Source of the DNA: Bacteroidales bacterium
GTDB lineage: Bacteria > Bacteroidota > Bacteroidia > Bacteroidales > Muribaculaceae
Assembly (NCBI GenBank): GCA_900769345.1
Contig: CAAGGJ010000042.1
Coordinates: forward strand, 1-15,510
DNA length: 15,510 bases
Direction: 5' to 3'
Every line of letters starts with the position of its first letter. Position 1 is the first letter of the stretch. Below, piece by piece: positions 1-7,287 of this stretch. The notes under the pieces are model-generated. The model was not told the origin of the DNA, did not search any database, and saw nothing but the letters and a program-made list of their open reading frames with translations. The position numbers were made by a program, and so were the translations under genes.

Positions 1-2
1 AT

Positions 3-539
3 ATCCTCGACCCGCTCGGCATTGAGGGCAGTTTTTGCTTCAATTCGGTCGATTCCACTCGCTGCGCTTCGCTTTATGCGTGGGAATCGGGCATTTTCGT
101 GCACCGCCCTGAGGCTTATCGTCTCGTTCCTGACCTCGACAACTATATTCCAGGGGTCTCTACTGTGCGCCTCTCGCCTGCCGGCGGCATGAAAACCACG
201 GCTCGCGACCTCGCTAAGTATATGCTCATGCACATCAATTATGGCAAATCGCCGCTATCGTCGGCGCGTGTTATGTCGGTGCAAAGCGCCAAAGCCATGC
301 AAGCTGTGCACACTCCGGGCGATGTGAAATATGGGCTCGCCCTCGAGCAAAGTGATGAATATGTGCCGGGCATAACACTCACCGGCCACACCGGCGGCGC
401 CTACGGTCTGCGTAGCGCCATGTTCTTCGACCCTGAGCAGAAATTCGGATTCGTGGTGATTTGCAACGGTGCCAAAACCGATATGCTTGCCCCTATTCAG
501 ACACTTCTCTACAATCACTTCATAAAACCCATAAAATGA
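3..539 (+). CDS. Serine beta-lactamase-like hydrolase, C-terminal part (5' truncated by window edge)
   Basis: The frame is open from the first bases of the window to a TGA at 537-539, giving 178 visible residues of a longer protein. The stretch LSPAGGMKTTARDLAKYM is typical of the class C beta-lactamase/penicillin-binding-protein-like serine hydrolase family (Pfam Beta-lactamase, PF00144). The HTGG at 387-398, followed by AYGLRSAMFFDPEQKFGFVV, corresponds to the third active-site box (KTG/HTG). The SxxK nucleophile and YxN boxes would lie upstream of the window and cannot be checked. Family members include peptidases, esterases and true beta-lactamases, and the substrate cannot be told from this fragment. 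No signal peptide is visible because the N-terminus is missing. The stop codon overlaps the next start (ATGA), so the two genes are probably translated from one mRNA. Confidence 0.85.
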   Translation: MLDPLGIEGSFCFNSVDSTRCASLYAWESGIFVHRPEAYRLVPDLDNYIPGVSTVRLSPAGGMKTTARDLAKYMLMHINYGKSPLSSARVMSVQSAKAMQAVHTPGDVKYGLALEQSDEYVPGITLTGHTGGAYGLRSAMFFDPEQKFGFVVICNGAKTDMLAPIQTLLYNHFIKPIK

Positions 540-1081
540 TAGAAAACGAACGGAATATCCGAAGAAATTTGGTAATTGAGGCTGCACATCAACTCATGAT
601 TGCCGCCCGCACTGCACCGAAAGCTAAGGGCTGCGATATCATAGAAATTGTGCTCGTAAGCGACCGCTCCGACCTCGAAGCACTTGCCGCCGAAATGCGC
701 CGTCAAGCCGACATTACGGGCATGAAATTCTTGCTTCGCGATGCCGACAACATTCTCGCGGGCGAAGCTGTCTTACTCATCGGCTCGCACGCTTTGCCTC
801 AGTCGCTCAACTGTGCCTACTGCGGCTACGAGTCCTGCGCTTTGAAGCCCGATTACGTGCCCTGCGCTTTCAATTCCATCGATGTGGGCATCGCAGTAGG
901 CTCGGTTTGCTCGCGCGCTGCCGACTTGCGCCTCGACTCTCGTGTGATGTTCTCTGCCGGTTGGTGCAGCCAAAAACTCAATTGGCTCCCCGATTGTTCG
1001 CTCTCAATCGCTATTGCACTGGGCGCGGCAAGCAAAAATCCGTTCTTCGACCGCAAACCGAAGGAAGAACCTGCCAAGTAG
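536..1081 (+). CDS. DUF2148 ferredoxin-domain protein
   Basis: This 181-residue protein resembles the DUF2148 (PF09918) ferredoxin-domain family of bacteria and archaea, whose function is not established. Residues 93-110 carry the cysteine pattern C93-x2-C96-x4-C101-x8-C110, with more cysteines at 125, 144 and 154; this suggests an iron-sulphur or metal site. The N-terminal part (ENERNIRRNLVIEAAHQLMIAARTAPKAKG is split here as ENERNIRRNLVIEAAHQ and LMIAARTAPKAKG) matches the nitroreductase-like opening usual for the family. No signal peptide is seen, so it is probably cytoplasmic. I chose the ATG at 536 because it overlaps the upstream stop as ATGA and begins the conserved region. An in-frame ATG at 461 would overlap the hydrolase gene by 79 nt and is less likely. 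The redox partner and substrate are unknown. Confidence 0.85.
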   Translation: MIENERNIRRNLVIEAAHQLMIAARTAPKAKGCDIIEIVLVSDRSDLEALAAEMRRQADITGMKFLLRDADNILAGEAVLLIGSHALPQSLNCAYCGYESCALKPDYVPCAFNSIDVGIAVGSVCSRAADLRLDSRVMFSAGWCSQKLNWLPDCSLSIAIALGAASKNPFFDRKPKEEPAK

Positions 1082-1257
1082 CCCTATAATGCTCGAATTA
1101 TGCGATGATTTCGACATCCACGCTCGAATTTATCGCCGATTTTAGGGCATCGGCTCTGCAAAGAACTGTGCCGAAATTTGTGCGATTATTCCGCATTTGC
1201 CGGGGCTTTGTGCTGCAGCCGTGCTCGGGCAAGTGATATATTCTGAAAAATATTTAC

Positions 1258-1265
1258 TATCTTTG
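1258..1265 (+). promoter_or_regulatory. Candidate -7 box (TATCTTTG) for aroA
   Basis: TATCTTTG matches the Bacteroidetes -7 consensus TAnnTTTG exactly. No TTG is found at the expected 19-21 bp upstream, so the -33 element is missing or degenerate. The box ends only 5 nt before the aroA ATG at 1271, so a transcript from here would be nearly leaderless. The 189-bp gap 1082-1270 otherwise shows only a 9-bp direct repeat GCTCGAATT (1091-1099 and 1122-1130) and no clear terminator. Confidence 0.35.
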
Positions 1266-1270
1266 TAGAT

Positions 1271-2506
1271 ATGGACTACAAGATATTTGCTCCTCAGCGA
1301 GCCATTGGCGAAATCGATTTGCCTGCTTCGAAAAGCATCAGCAATCGCGCCCTTATTCTCAACGCCTTATGCAGCAGCCCGGCGCCGCTGCACAATGTGG
1401 CGCACTGCGACGACACCGATGCCATGGTGGCGGCGTTGAGTTCGCACGACGATGTGGTTAATATCGGTGCCGCCGGCACTGCCATGCGTTTTCTCACTGC
1501 CTATTTTGCCACTCGCACAGGCCGAACTGTGGTGCTCGATGGCTCCGAACGCATGCGTCAGCGCCCTATAGGCATTCTTGTTGACGCCCTCCGCTCTTGC
1601 GGCGCCAACATCGAATATACTCTCAACGAGGGTTTTCCGCCTCTTCGCATCACCGGCGCTCAACTCAAAGCCCACTCAATAACGATGGCGGGCAATGTGA
1701 GTTCGCAGTACATCTCTGCCATGCTTATGATAGCTCCGCTCATCGAGGGTTGCCGCAGCCTTCGCCTCACAGGCGATGTGATTTCTCTGCCTTACATCAA
1801 TATGACGCTGCAACTCATGAGCCGTTTTGGCGTAGATGCTTCGTTCGACGGTCGCGAGATATCTTTCCCCGAGGGCTCTGACTATTCGGCTCAGCAATTC
1901 ACCATCGAAAACGATTGGTCGGCTGCTTCTTATTGGTTTCAAATTCAAGCTCTTATGCCTCAGTCACGAATATCGTTAAAAGGCTTATTCCCGGTTAGTT
2001 CGCAGGGCGATAGCGCCACCGCTCGCCTCTTTGAACCTCTCGGCGTGGCTTGCAATTGGTGCGGGGCTTACCTCGATTTGCGCTGTGGTGCCGCTCCCAA
2101 CGATATGCTGAAGCTAAATCTCATCGAAAATCCCGACTTGGCACAAACCATAGTGGTAACTGCTTGTCTGTTAGGCGTCAAATTCCATATCAGCGGACTC
2201 CAAACACTAAAAATTAAGGAAACCGACCGCATCGAAGCACTCCGCTCGCAACTCCTCAAACTGGGCTACGTAATCGAGGTTGACCCCGATTATTCGCTTC
2301 GCTGGGATGGCAAGCGCATTGCTCCACAGGAGGCTCCTTCTATCGCCACCTTCAAGGACCACCGCATGGCAATGGCATTTGCCCCCGCGGCTTCGCTCTT
2401 CCCGGGATTGGTAATCGAGGATGCCGGCGTGGTAAGCAAGAGTTATCCACAATATTGGGAACATTTACAGCAAGTAGGGTATAAAATACAGCGAATCAAC
2501 GAATAA
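1271..2506 (+). CDS. aroA: 3-phosphoshikimate 1-carboxyvinyltransferase (EPSP synthase)
   Basis: This enzyme joins shikimate-3-phosphate and phosphoenolpyruvate to give EPSP, the sixth step of the shikimate pathway to chorismate and aromatic amino acids; it is cytoplasmic. The 411 residues fit the family length (about 420). Visible hallmarks in order are LPASKSISNRA (residues 17-27, substrate-binding Lys21/Ser22/Arg26), GAAGTAMRFLTA (66-77), ERMRQRPIG (93-101), the catalytic-domain aspartate in PDLAQT (Asp289), KETDRIEAL (316-324) and DHRMAMAFA (363-371). In the GTAMR loop a Phe (74) sits where the E. coli enzyme has Pro101; the neighbouring Gly equivalent to Gly96 is kept. The start at 1271 puts the SKS motif at the normal distance from the N-terminus. 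The next gene begins 6 nt after the stop, suggesting co-transcription. Confidence 0.97.
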   Translation: MDYKIFAPQRAIGEIDLPASKSISNRALILNALCSSPAPLHNVAHCDDTDAMVAALSSHDDVVNIGAAGTAMRFLTAYFATRTGRTVVLDGSERMRQRPIGILVDALRSCGANIEYTLNEGFPPLRITGAQLKAHSITMAGNVSSQYISAMLMIAPLIEGCRSLRLTGDVISLPYINMTLQLMSRFGVDASFDGREISFPEGSDYSAQQFTIENDWSAASYWFQIQALMPQSRISLKGLFPVSSQGDSATARLFEPLGVACNWCGAYLDLRCGAAPNDMLKLNLIENPDLAQTIVVTACLLGVKFHISGLQTLKIKETDRIEALRSQLLKLGYVIEVDPDYSLRWDGKRIAPQEAPSIATFKDHRMAMAFAPAASLFPGLVIEDAGVVSKSYPQYWEHLQQVGYKIQRINE

Positions 2507-2512
2507 ACCATC

Positions 2513-2920
2513 ATGATAGGTGCTCTCATTATATTAGCCATCACAGTAATTACGGGCATCGTGCTCTACACCTACCACCGCCTCACCGTAAAACCCGAGG
2601 ACGATGTGGTGGTGCAGCCCACACCCGACTCGGAGTGCTGCGGCCAGCACGAAGTGTGCGAGAAAGACTCTCTTATTCAAGGCGTTAGCCGCGAAATAGT
2701 GTATTACGACGACGAGGAACTCGACGCCTTTATCGGCACTGCCCCCGACGACTACTCTGAGGAGCAAATTGAGCAATTTCGCGACGTGCTCTACACCTTG
2801 CAGCGCGACGACATAGCCGGATGGGCGCGTAGCATACAACTTCGCGGCATCTTGCTGCCATCACCCATACACGACGAACTGATTATGCTCGCTGCCGAAG
2901 CAAGAAATCAAAAATCATAG
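2513..2920 (+). CDS. Small membrane-anchored conserved-looking protein with CC-x2-H-x2-C motif
   Basis: This is a 135-residue protein of unknown function. Residues 2-19 form one hydrophobic N-terminal helix (IGALIILAITVITGIVLY) without a clear cleavage site, so it is probably a membrane anchor. A short motif, CCGQHEVCEKD (about residues 42-52), has three cysteines and a histidine close together and could bind metal or form a disulphide. The rest is acidic and predicted helical (YYDDEELDAFIG, EEQIEQFRDVLYTLQRDDIAGWARSI is the region 64-107). The gene starts 6 nt after aroA and is followed 76 nt later by a metal-transporter permease. My recollection is that similar small proteins lie beside such permeases in Bacteroidales, but I cannot verify this. 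A role in metal uptake is inference only. Confidence 0.8.
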   Translation: MIGALIILAITVITGIVLYTYHRLTVKPEDDVVVQPTPDSECCGQHEVCEKDSLIQGVSREIVYYDDEELDAFIGTAPDDYSEEQIEQFRDVLYTLQRDDIAGWARSIQLRGILLPSPIHDELIMLAAEARNQKS

Positions 2921-2951
2921 CATTTTATCGCGTTTTTCACCGTTTTTTCAC

Positions 2952-2959
2952 TAATTTTG
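2952..2959 (+). promoter_or_regulatory. Candidate -7 box (TAATTTTG) for the metal permease
   Basis: TAATTTTG matches TAnnTTTG exactly and ends 37 nt before the permease ATG at 2997. No TTG occurs 19-21 bp upstream (the sequence there is GCG-rich), so this is a half-match. The permease could instead be read from the aroA transcript. Confidence 0.35.
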
Positions 2960-2996
2960 CGGTTCTGATTACTCACCTGTCTTTATTTTCACAGCA

Positions 2997-3800
2997 ATGG
3001 AAATACTCTCATACTCATTCTTCCAAAACGCCCTGCTCGGCGTGCTCTTTGTGAGCATCGCTGCCGGCATTATCGGCACCTATGTGGTGAGCCGTCGCAT
3101 GGTGTTTATCACCGGCGGCATCACTCACGCTTGCTTCGGGGGGCTGGGTCTGGGATTTTTTCTCGGCATCAATCCCATAGCCGTTGCTGCCGTGTTTGCC
3201 ATCGCCGCCGCCACAGGCGTGGAATGGATGTCCACTCGCCAAAATGTGCGTCAAGACTCTGCCATAGGCGTTATTTGGGCACTCGGAATGGCGCTCGGCA
3301 CGCTTTTCATATTCATGTCGCCCGGTTATGTGCCCGAACTCACTTCTTTCCTATTCGGCAATGTGCTCACCATCACCACCACCGACATTATCCTCTTTGC
3401 CGCCTATCTCGTGGCGCTTTTGGCGTTTTTTGCCGTTTTCTACCCGCAGATTGTGCTTTGCGCTTTCGACCCCGACTTCGCCGCCACCCGGCGCCTCAAA
3501 GTGAGCGTCATCAACCTCACCATGACCATCATGATAGCCCTCTGCATAGTGCTAACCATCCGCCTTATTGGCATTATGCTCTTGCTTTCGCTCCTGACCA
3601 TGCCGCAGATGATAGCCGAATTGTTCACCAATCGCTTCCACCACATGATGATTATCTCTTCGCTGGTGAGCATCGTTTGCTCGGTACTCGGCATTTTCTG
3701 CTCCTACTGGATAGCCGTACCGGCATCTGCCACCATCGTACTCACCCTCGTGGTTGCCTACGCTGTGGCTCGCATTATACGCAAAACTAAAGCCCTCTGA
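2997..3800 (+). CDS. ABC-3 family metal transporter permease (ZnuB/MntB type)
   Basis: This 267-residue, strongly hydrophobic protein is the membrane channel subunit of a zinc/manganese/iron ABC importer (Pfam ABC-3, PF00950). About seven to eight hydrophobic segments run from residue 10 to the C-terminus. The motif GGITHACFGGLGLGFFLG (residues 40-57) corresponds to the family's conserved GxISHAxFGGVGLG stretch. RLIGIMLLLSLLTMPQMIAELFT (positions about 187-209) is the other typical conserved region contacting the ATPase. Length fits the family (about 270). The matching ATPase and solute-binding protein genes are not beside it, so they must lie elsewhere if the importer is complete. Metal specificity cannot be read from the permease alone. 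It lies 76 nt after the small membrane protein gene. Confidence 0.92.
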   Translation: MEILSYSFFQNALLGVLFVSIAAGIIGTYVVSRRMVFITGGITHACFGGLGLGFFLGINPIAVAAVFAIAAATGVEWMSTRQNVRQDSAIGVIWALGMALGTLFIFMSPGYVPELTSFLFGNVLTITTTDIILFAAYLVALLAFFAVFYPQIVLCAFDPDFAATRRLKVSVINLTMTIMIALCIVLTIRLIGIMLLLSLLTMPQMIAELFTNRFHHMMIISSLVSIVCSVLGIFCSYWIAVPASATIVLTLVVAYAVARIIRKTKAL

Positions 3801-3884
3801 GGCTATCTGCCGCAGAAGGCTCTTATCTGTTATCCTTAGGCACTCGTCACTGACGCGCACCGGTATTTAGGTCTCAAGCGTTGA

Positions 3885-4481
3885 TTACAAGCTGAATTTA
3901 TAGCCCACGGTTATCATCAACGCATTGCTGTTGCACGAATCATGGCCGTCGCTGATGGCATGTGTTACACCCCAATTGAAGCGTGCATCAAGTTGAATAT
4001 TGCTGAATTCATACGACAAGCCGATAGGCACTGCAAGCACAAAGCCATTCGACAAATCGCCCAATCCTGCCTCTACCGATGCACTGCCGGCGCTTGCCTT
4101 AACCTTATCGTTTACCAAAAAACTCGGTTGCAAACCTACCTTAAACGCAAAACCTTTTGCTACATAGAAATTTGCCAAAACCGGCACATTGATGTAGTCG
4201 AGCTTCATCGTGCCGTCCATATCCATATCTTTCATCTTGGCTCCTTGCTGCGAATAGAGCAATCCGCCCGAAATTCCCAACATATCGGTTGCTTGATATT
4301 CCAACTCTGCTCCTACCACTAAGCCAAAACGAGGATCCGAATCGTCGGCATTTGTCATAAATCCAATGTTCATACCCACTGTAGGACGTAGACTCCATCC
4401 GCCTACTTCACTCTGTGCCTTTACGGTCACAAATGCAAGCATCATGCTTGCCAAAAGCACTAACTTTTTCATTTTGTTCAT
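3885..4481 (-). CDS. Outer-membrane beta-barrel (porin-family) protein
   Basis: The 198-residue product begins with a signal peptide (MNKMKKLVLLASMMLAFVTV, then KAQ). The remainder alternates polar and hydrophobic residues, as expected of a small 8-stranded outer-membrane barrel (OMP_b-brl type, PF13568 or PF13505). Recognisable pieces are GWSLRPTVGMNIGFM, KLDYINVPVLANFYV (residues 93-107), FKVGLQPSFLV (113-123) and the final strand ITVGYKFSL, whose terminal aromatic-x-x pattern is usual for barrel assembly. The reading frame extends upstream to 4547, but I start at 4481 because that gives a clean signal peptide; the ATG at 4472 is equally possible. The start lies 36 nt after a good -7 box. 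Function is unknown; such proteins may be structural or sense envelope state. Confidence 0.85.
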   Translation of the reverse strand: MNKMKKLVLLASMMLAFVTVKAQSEVGGWSLRPTVGMNIGFMTNADDSDPRFGLVVGAELEYQATDMLGISGGLLYSQQGAKMKDMDMDGTMKLDYINVPVLANFYVAKGFAFKVGLQPSFLVNDKVKASAGSASVEAGLGDLSNGFVLAVPIGLSYEFSNIQLDARFNWGVTHAISDGHDSCNSNALMITVGYKFSL

Positions 4482-4516
4482 TTTAAAAAAACGTTGTTTG
4501 TTGTCTAAATGTCCGA

Positions 4517-4548
4517 CTAAATTATGCAATATTTCCGAATCTAACAAA
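4517..4548 (-). promoter_or_regulatory. Promoter of the beta-barrel gene (TTTG-N20-TAATTTAG)
   Basis: Read on the minus strand, TTTG (4545-4548) is followed after exactly 20 bp by TAATTTAG (4517-4524), one mismatch from the Bacteroidetes -7 consensus TAnnTTTG. Spacing is ideal and the predicted 5' leader is about 30 nt. This also argues against a start codon at 4547, which would lie inside the promoter. Confidence 0.6.
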
Positions 4549-4611
4549 CAACAATTACATTTCGAACACTTTTTGATACCATTTCACCAACATATAGCAA
4601 AAAGGAACAGC

Positions 4612-4651
4612 AAAAAAGGTGTGCCAAATCTACTCTTGGCACACCTTTTTT
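4612..4651 (-). terminator. Intrinsic terminator, possibly bidirectional
   Basis: Two perfect 16-nt arms (4612-4627 and 4636-4651) built around GGTGTGCC/GGCACACC enclose an 8-nt loop. Both ends carry A/T runs, so the hairpin is followed by a U-run on either strand. It starts 41 nt after the stop of the minus-strand gene ending at 4692 and clearly ends that transcript. No plus-strand transcript is expected to reach it except read-through from the permease side. Confidence 0.9.
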
Positions 4652-4691
4652 TGATATTTCTGTTTTCTCAGCCCCGCAGGGCAGTTGAGAA

Positions 4692-7085
4692 TTAGCGCTT
4701 CATAAACTTCTTAACGGCTACACCGTCGGCCGACACTGCGCGCACAATGTAAACACCATTTGCCAAGTCGGCTGTGCTGATTACATTTGCTTCTACCGAA
4801 CTTATCACCTTACCGTCGATGTCGTAGATGGTCATTGTAGCATCAGCTCCGGTGTAAAGCACCTTACCGTCGGCAATCATAAGGTTATTGCTGTCGGCAG
4901 CCACTTTGCTCAAGCCCGATTGTGTGCTTGGCGAGCAACCATAGATATAAAGGTTGTCGAACATTGCTGCATCTCCGTTAGGCGATACCAAGTTGATAGC
5001 GATATAGATGTCCTTGCCGTTATATCTGCCAAGCGATACGCCGCGGTTGAGTACTGCCGATGTTTCGCCGTTGATAGCAGCAAGCTTGTCATACCAGCCT
5101 ATGAACAACGGGTCTGAGCTATCCGATGCCTTAATTCTATATGATTCAGAGAAGTAAGGCGATGTAGCGCCCGACGACCATACGAAGCAAGCATCTTCGC
5201 TGTCTACATGCACGCGTGGCAAGATGCAATAGCGGTCGGGGGTAGCGTCGTCGTTCATATAAGTGGAACCGCCAAGCACATGGTTGCCAAGATACTGGTG
5301 TTCGCCGATGTTCATAATGCCCCAACCCTTTTCGCCAAATTCCTCTACAGCACCTGCTGCAAGAGTGGCATCGTTGTTTTCGTGGAAGATGAAGTCTTCA
5401 GGCACAGTTGCATCTTCGAAGTCGTAGCTGATAGCCGGAGCACCGAGGATAACGATATCCTGAGTCAACTCGTTGTTCGACGGTTCGATATCAACTTCGC
5501 TTGTGAGCACCACCTTGAGAGCGTGCTTACCTTCTGCGAGGTCGCTGAGTGCATTGACGAAGGTGATGGTCTTTTCTTCTTGTGCACCAAATTCCACCGT
5601 TTGCTCTGCTGCCTGTACGTCGTCGAAATAAAGGGTTGCCTTGGCACTGCTTGCCTGAATACCGTAGCACTTGGCTGTCAATACCACATCCTTGCTCGAT
5701 AATTGTGGCACATATTCCATAGGAGTGCTCAATTTACCTATCTTGATATCGATATCGGTACCGCTGATTGCTTCAAGCGAAAGGTCGTCGATAGTAAGCC
5801 AGTTTTGGTCGGCATCTGAGAATGCATAGAAGCCGATGTAGATGGTCTGTGGCTTGTCGAAATAAAGAATATTGATCGATTCTTCATAGCCGTCGCTCAT
5901 GAATGGCGCATATTCCACTATCTTGTTGGTCATAGCCTCTGGAGTCTGCTCATTACCCCAGTATACACCGAGTTTTTCGGGGTGCGAATCGTCGGCTGCA
6001 TACCAGAATTTGAGCACATGGTAACCTGCTTCCACATTGATTGGTTCGAGAATCAACCAGTCGTCTCCGGCATTGTTCTTGTCGTAGTTATATCCTGCAT
6101 AACCAAGTCCGGTGCGAGCCATATTGAACCACAAGCTACCCACTTCAATGCCCCAGTTACCTGAGTCTTCATTAAGGTCGAATTTTGCGTGGTCATCGTT
6201 ATAATCGGTAGGTTCGAAACCGGTAGCATAAGGCACTGTTGCCGGTGCCTTGTGGCGTATCGATGCGCTTGCGCTGTTGTTGGCAGGCTCTATATCATCG
6301 GGATGGCTTACGGTTGCCTCCACTTTGTACAAATGTCGAGGTATCGAAAGGTCCAGCTTTGTGGTGAGGGTCACTTCGGCTGTTTCACCCTTAACAATTT
6401 TCTGGTTCACTGTTTCCGAAATCTTCTCTTCTTCGTCTACTTTCACAGTTATGGTAAACGATTCCACGTCGCTTTCGCCACAATTGCTAATCTTCAATGT
6501 CACGGTTTCTTCTGCGAGGTCTTTACCTGTTACCGGGCTTACTATTTCGTCAAGTTTCAAGTCCACGAGGTTGTCTCCCACTGTTTCGCAAGTGATGTCT
6601 TGCACATAGAGGCGCCACTTGTCGGGTTGCGAATTAGCAAGGAAACCGATGTGGAACGATTCGCCTTTCTTTCCGTCGATAATCACAAACGAGCCATAAT
6701 TGTTGTCAACCAAATCGGGATAATCGCCAAGTTCGGTGGTCATAGCGGCTGCACTTTGCTCTGCACCGTAATACACCTTCATAGCTTCGCCATAATACGA
6801 GCCGCGATAGTGGAAACGCACAAGTATCTTGCCGTCTTCTTGCGGAGTGATAGCTGGCGAGATAAGCCAGTCGTTGGCTTGATTGCTACCATGGTAGGAG
6901 TAGAAAGTTTTCTTGCCTTCATCGGCTGTTGCGTCGAAACTCCATGTCTTACCGTCATCGTTGGCGTCTACTACGAGCCATTTGTCAAATTCTTCCTGTG
7001 TGCTGAATTCTGCAGTGTAGAATGGTGCCGCTTGTGCACTCACCGCCATTGCCACAGCGAAAATCGATGTAAATAGTTTTTTCAT
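4692..7085 (-). CDS. Secreted choice-of-anchor-J / CARDB-like repeat protein with T9SS-type C-terminal sorting domain
   Basis: This 797-residue exported protein starts with a signal peptide (MKKLFTSIFAVAMAVSAQA). Three choice-of-anchor J (MAM/cleaved-adhesin-like) domains can be seen, at about residues 20-170, 285-440 and 551-717; the first two carry NDWLISPAI (71-79) and DDWLILEPI (341-349). Two CARDB-like beta-sandwich spacers lie between them, at about 172-278 and 445-547, each ending in the same IEPxNN signature (265-270 and 533-538). The last 70 residues (MTIYDIDGKVISS..., ...LANGVYIVRAV, ...KKFMKR) form a type A Por/T9SS sorting domain, which normally sends the protein through the type IX system to the cell surface. 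Such proteins are often adhesins or carry glycan/peptide-binding roles. No catalytic motif was seen, so a binding role is inference. It has its own promoter and terminator. Confidence 0.87.
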   Translation of the reverse strand: MKKLFTSIFAVAMAVSAQAAPFYTAEFSTQEEFDKWLVVDANDDGKTWSFDATADEGKKTFYSYHGSNQANDWLISPAITPQEDGKILVRFHYRGSYYGEAMKVYYGAEQSAAAMTTELGDYPDLVDNNYGSFVIIDGKKGESFHIGFLANSQPDKWRLYVQDITCETVGDNLVDLKLDEIVSPVTGKDLAEETVTLKISNCGESDVESFTITVKVDEEEKISETVNQKIVKGETAEVTLTTKLDLSIPRHLYKVEATVSHPDDIEPANNSASASIRHKAPATVPYATGFEPTDYNDDHAKFDLNEDSGNWGIEVGSLWFNMARTGLGYAGYNYDKNNAGDDWLILEPINVEAGYHVLKFWYAADDSHPEKLGVYWGNEQTPEAMTNKIVEYAPFMSDGYEESINILYFDKPQTIYIGFYAFSDADQNWLTIDDLSLEAISGTDIDIKIGKLSTPMEYVPQLSSKDVVLTAKCYGIQASSAKATLYFDDVQAAEQTVEFGAQEEKTITFVNALSDLAEGKHALKVVLTSEVDIEPSNNELTQDIVILGAPAISYDFEDATVPEDFIFHENNDATLAAGAVEEFGEKGWGIMNIGEHQYLGNHVLGGSTYMNDDATPDRYCILPRVHVDSEDACFVWSSGATSPYFSESYRIKASDSSDPLFIGWYDKLAAINGETSAVLNRGVSLGRYNGKDIYIAINLVSPNGDAAMFDNLYIYGCSPSTQSGLSKVAADSNNLMIADGKVLYTGADATMTIYDIDGKVISSVEANVISTADLANGVYIVRAVSADGVAVKKFMKR

Positions 7086-7147
7086 ACAATAATAATTTGA
7101 GTTATAGTTTAAGTTATGTAATATATCAAAATTCTAAATCTGCGTCA

Positions 7148-7178
7148 CAAAAATAATCATACCTAACCGAAATACCAA
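7148..7178 (-). promoter_or_regulatory. Promoter of the T9SS-type surface protein gene (TTG-N20-TATTTTTG)
   Basis: On the minus strand, TTG (7176-7178) and TATTTTTG (7148-7155) are separated by exactly 20 bp and match the Bacteroidetes consensus fully. The start codon at 7085 lies 62 nt beyond the -7 box, giving an A/T-rich leader of about 58 nt. Confidence 0.75.
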
Positions 7179-7228
7179 GTATTTGTTTACATATTTATCA
7201 ACACCCCCCTATTTTACTTACAAAACAA

Positions 7229-7256
7229 TATCCGCCGCAGACACCTGCGACGGATA
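7229..7256 (-). terminator. Intrinsic terminator of the beta-galactosidase gene
   Basis: Twelve-nt arms (7229-7240 and 7245-7256), complementary except for one G-U wobble, enclose the 4-nt loop GTGT on the minus strand. The stem is followed there by a broken U-run (TTGTTTTG). It begins 31 nt after the beta-galactosidase stop. Confidence 0.75.
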
Positions 7257-7287
7257 CTATTTGCATCAATATTAAATTATTAATCCA

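Noticed and set aside
461..535. Upstream in-frame start for the DUF2148 protein
   Set aside because: It would overlap the hydrolase gene by 79 nt and add a non-family N-terminus, whereas the ATG at 536 gives the usual ATGA coupling.
3131..3790. 219-codon His/Arg-rich frame overlapping the metal permease
   Set aside because: It is a +2 shadow of a clear ABC-3 permease; the His runs come from ATC/ACC-rich codons read out of frame, not from a metal-binding protein.
3801..3884. Possible terminator between the convergent permease and beta-barrel genes
   Set aside because: Only short imperfect stems (around CTGCCGCAG and GTCACTGAC) are present, with no U-run on either strand.
6189..7076. 295-codon open frame on the plus strand opposite the T9SS-type protein gene
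   Set aside because: It is antisense to a signal-peptide and domain-bearing gene with a matching promoter and terminator, and its composition (many Cys/His/Phe) looks like a shadow frame.
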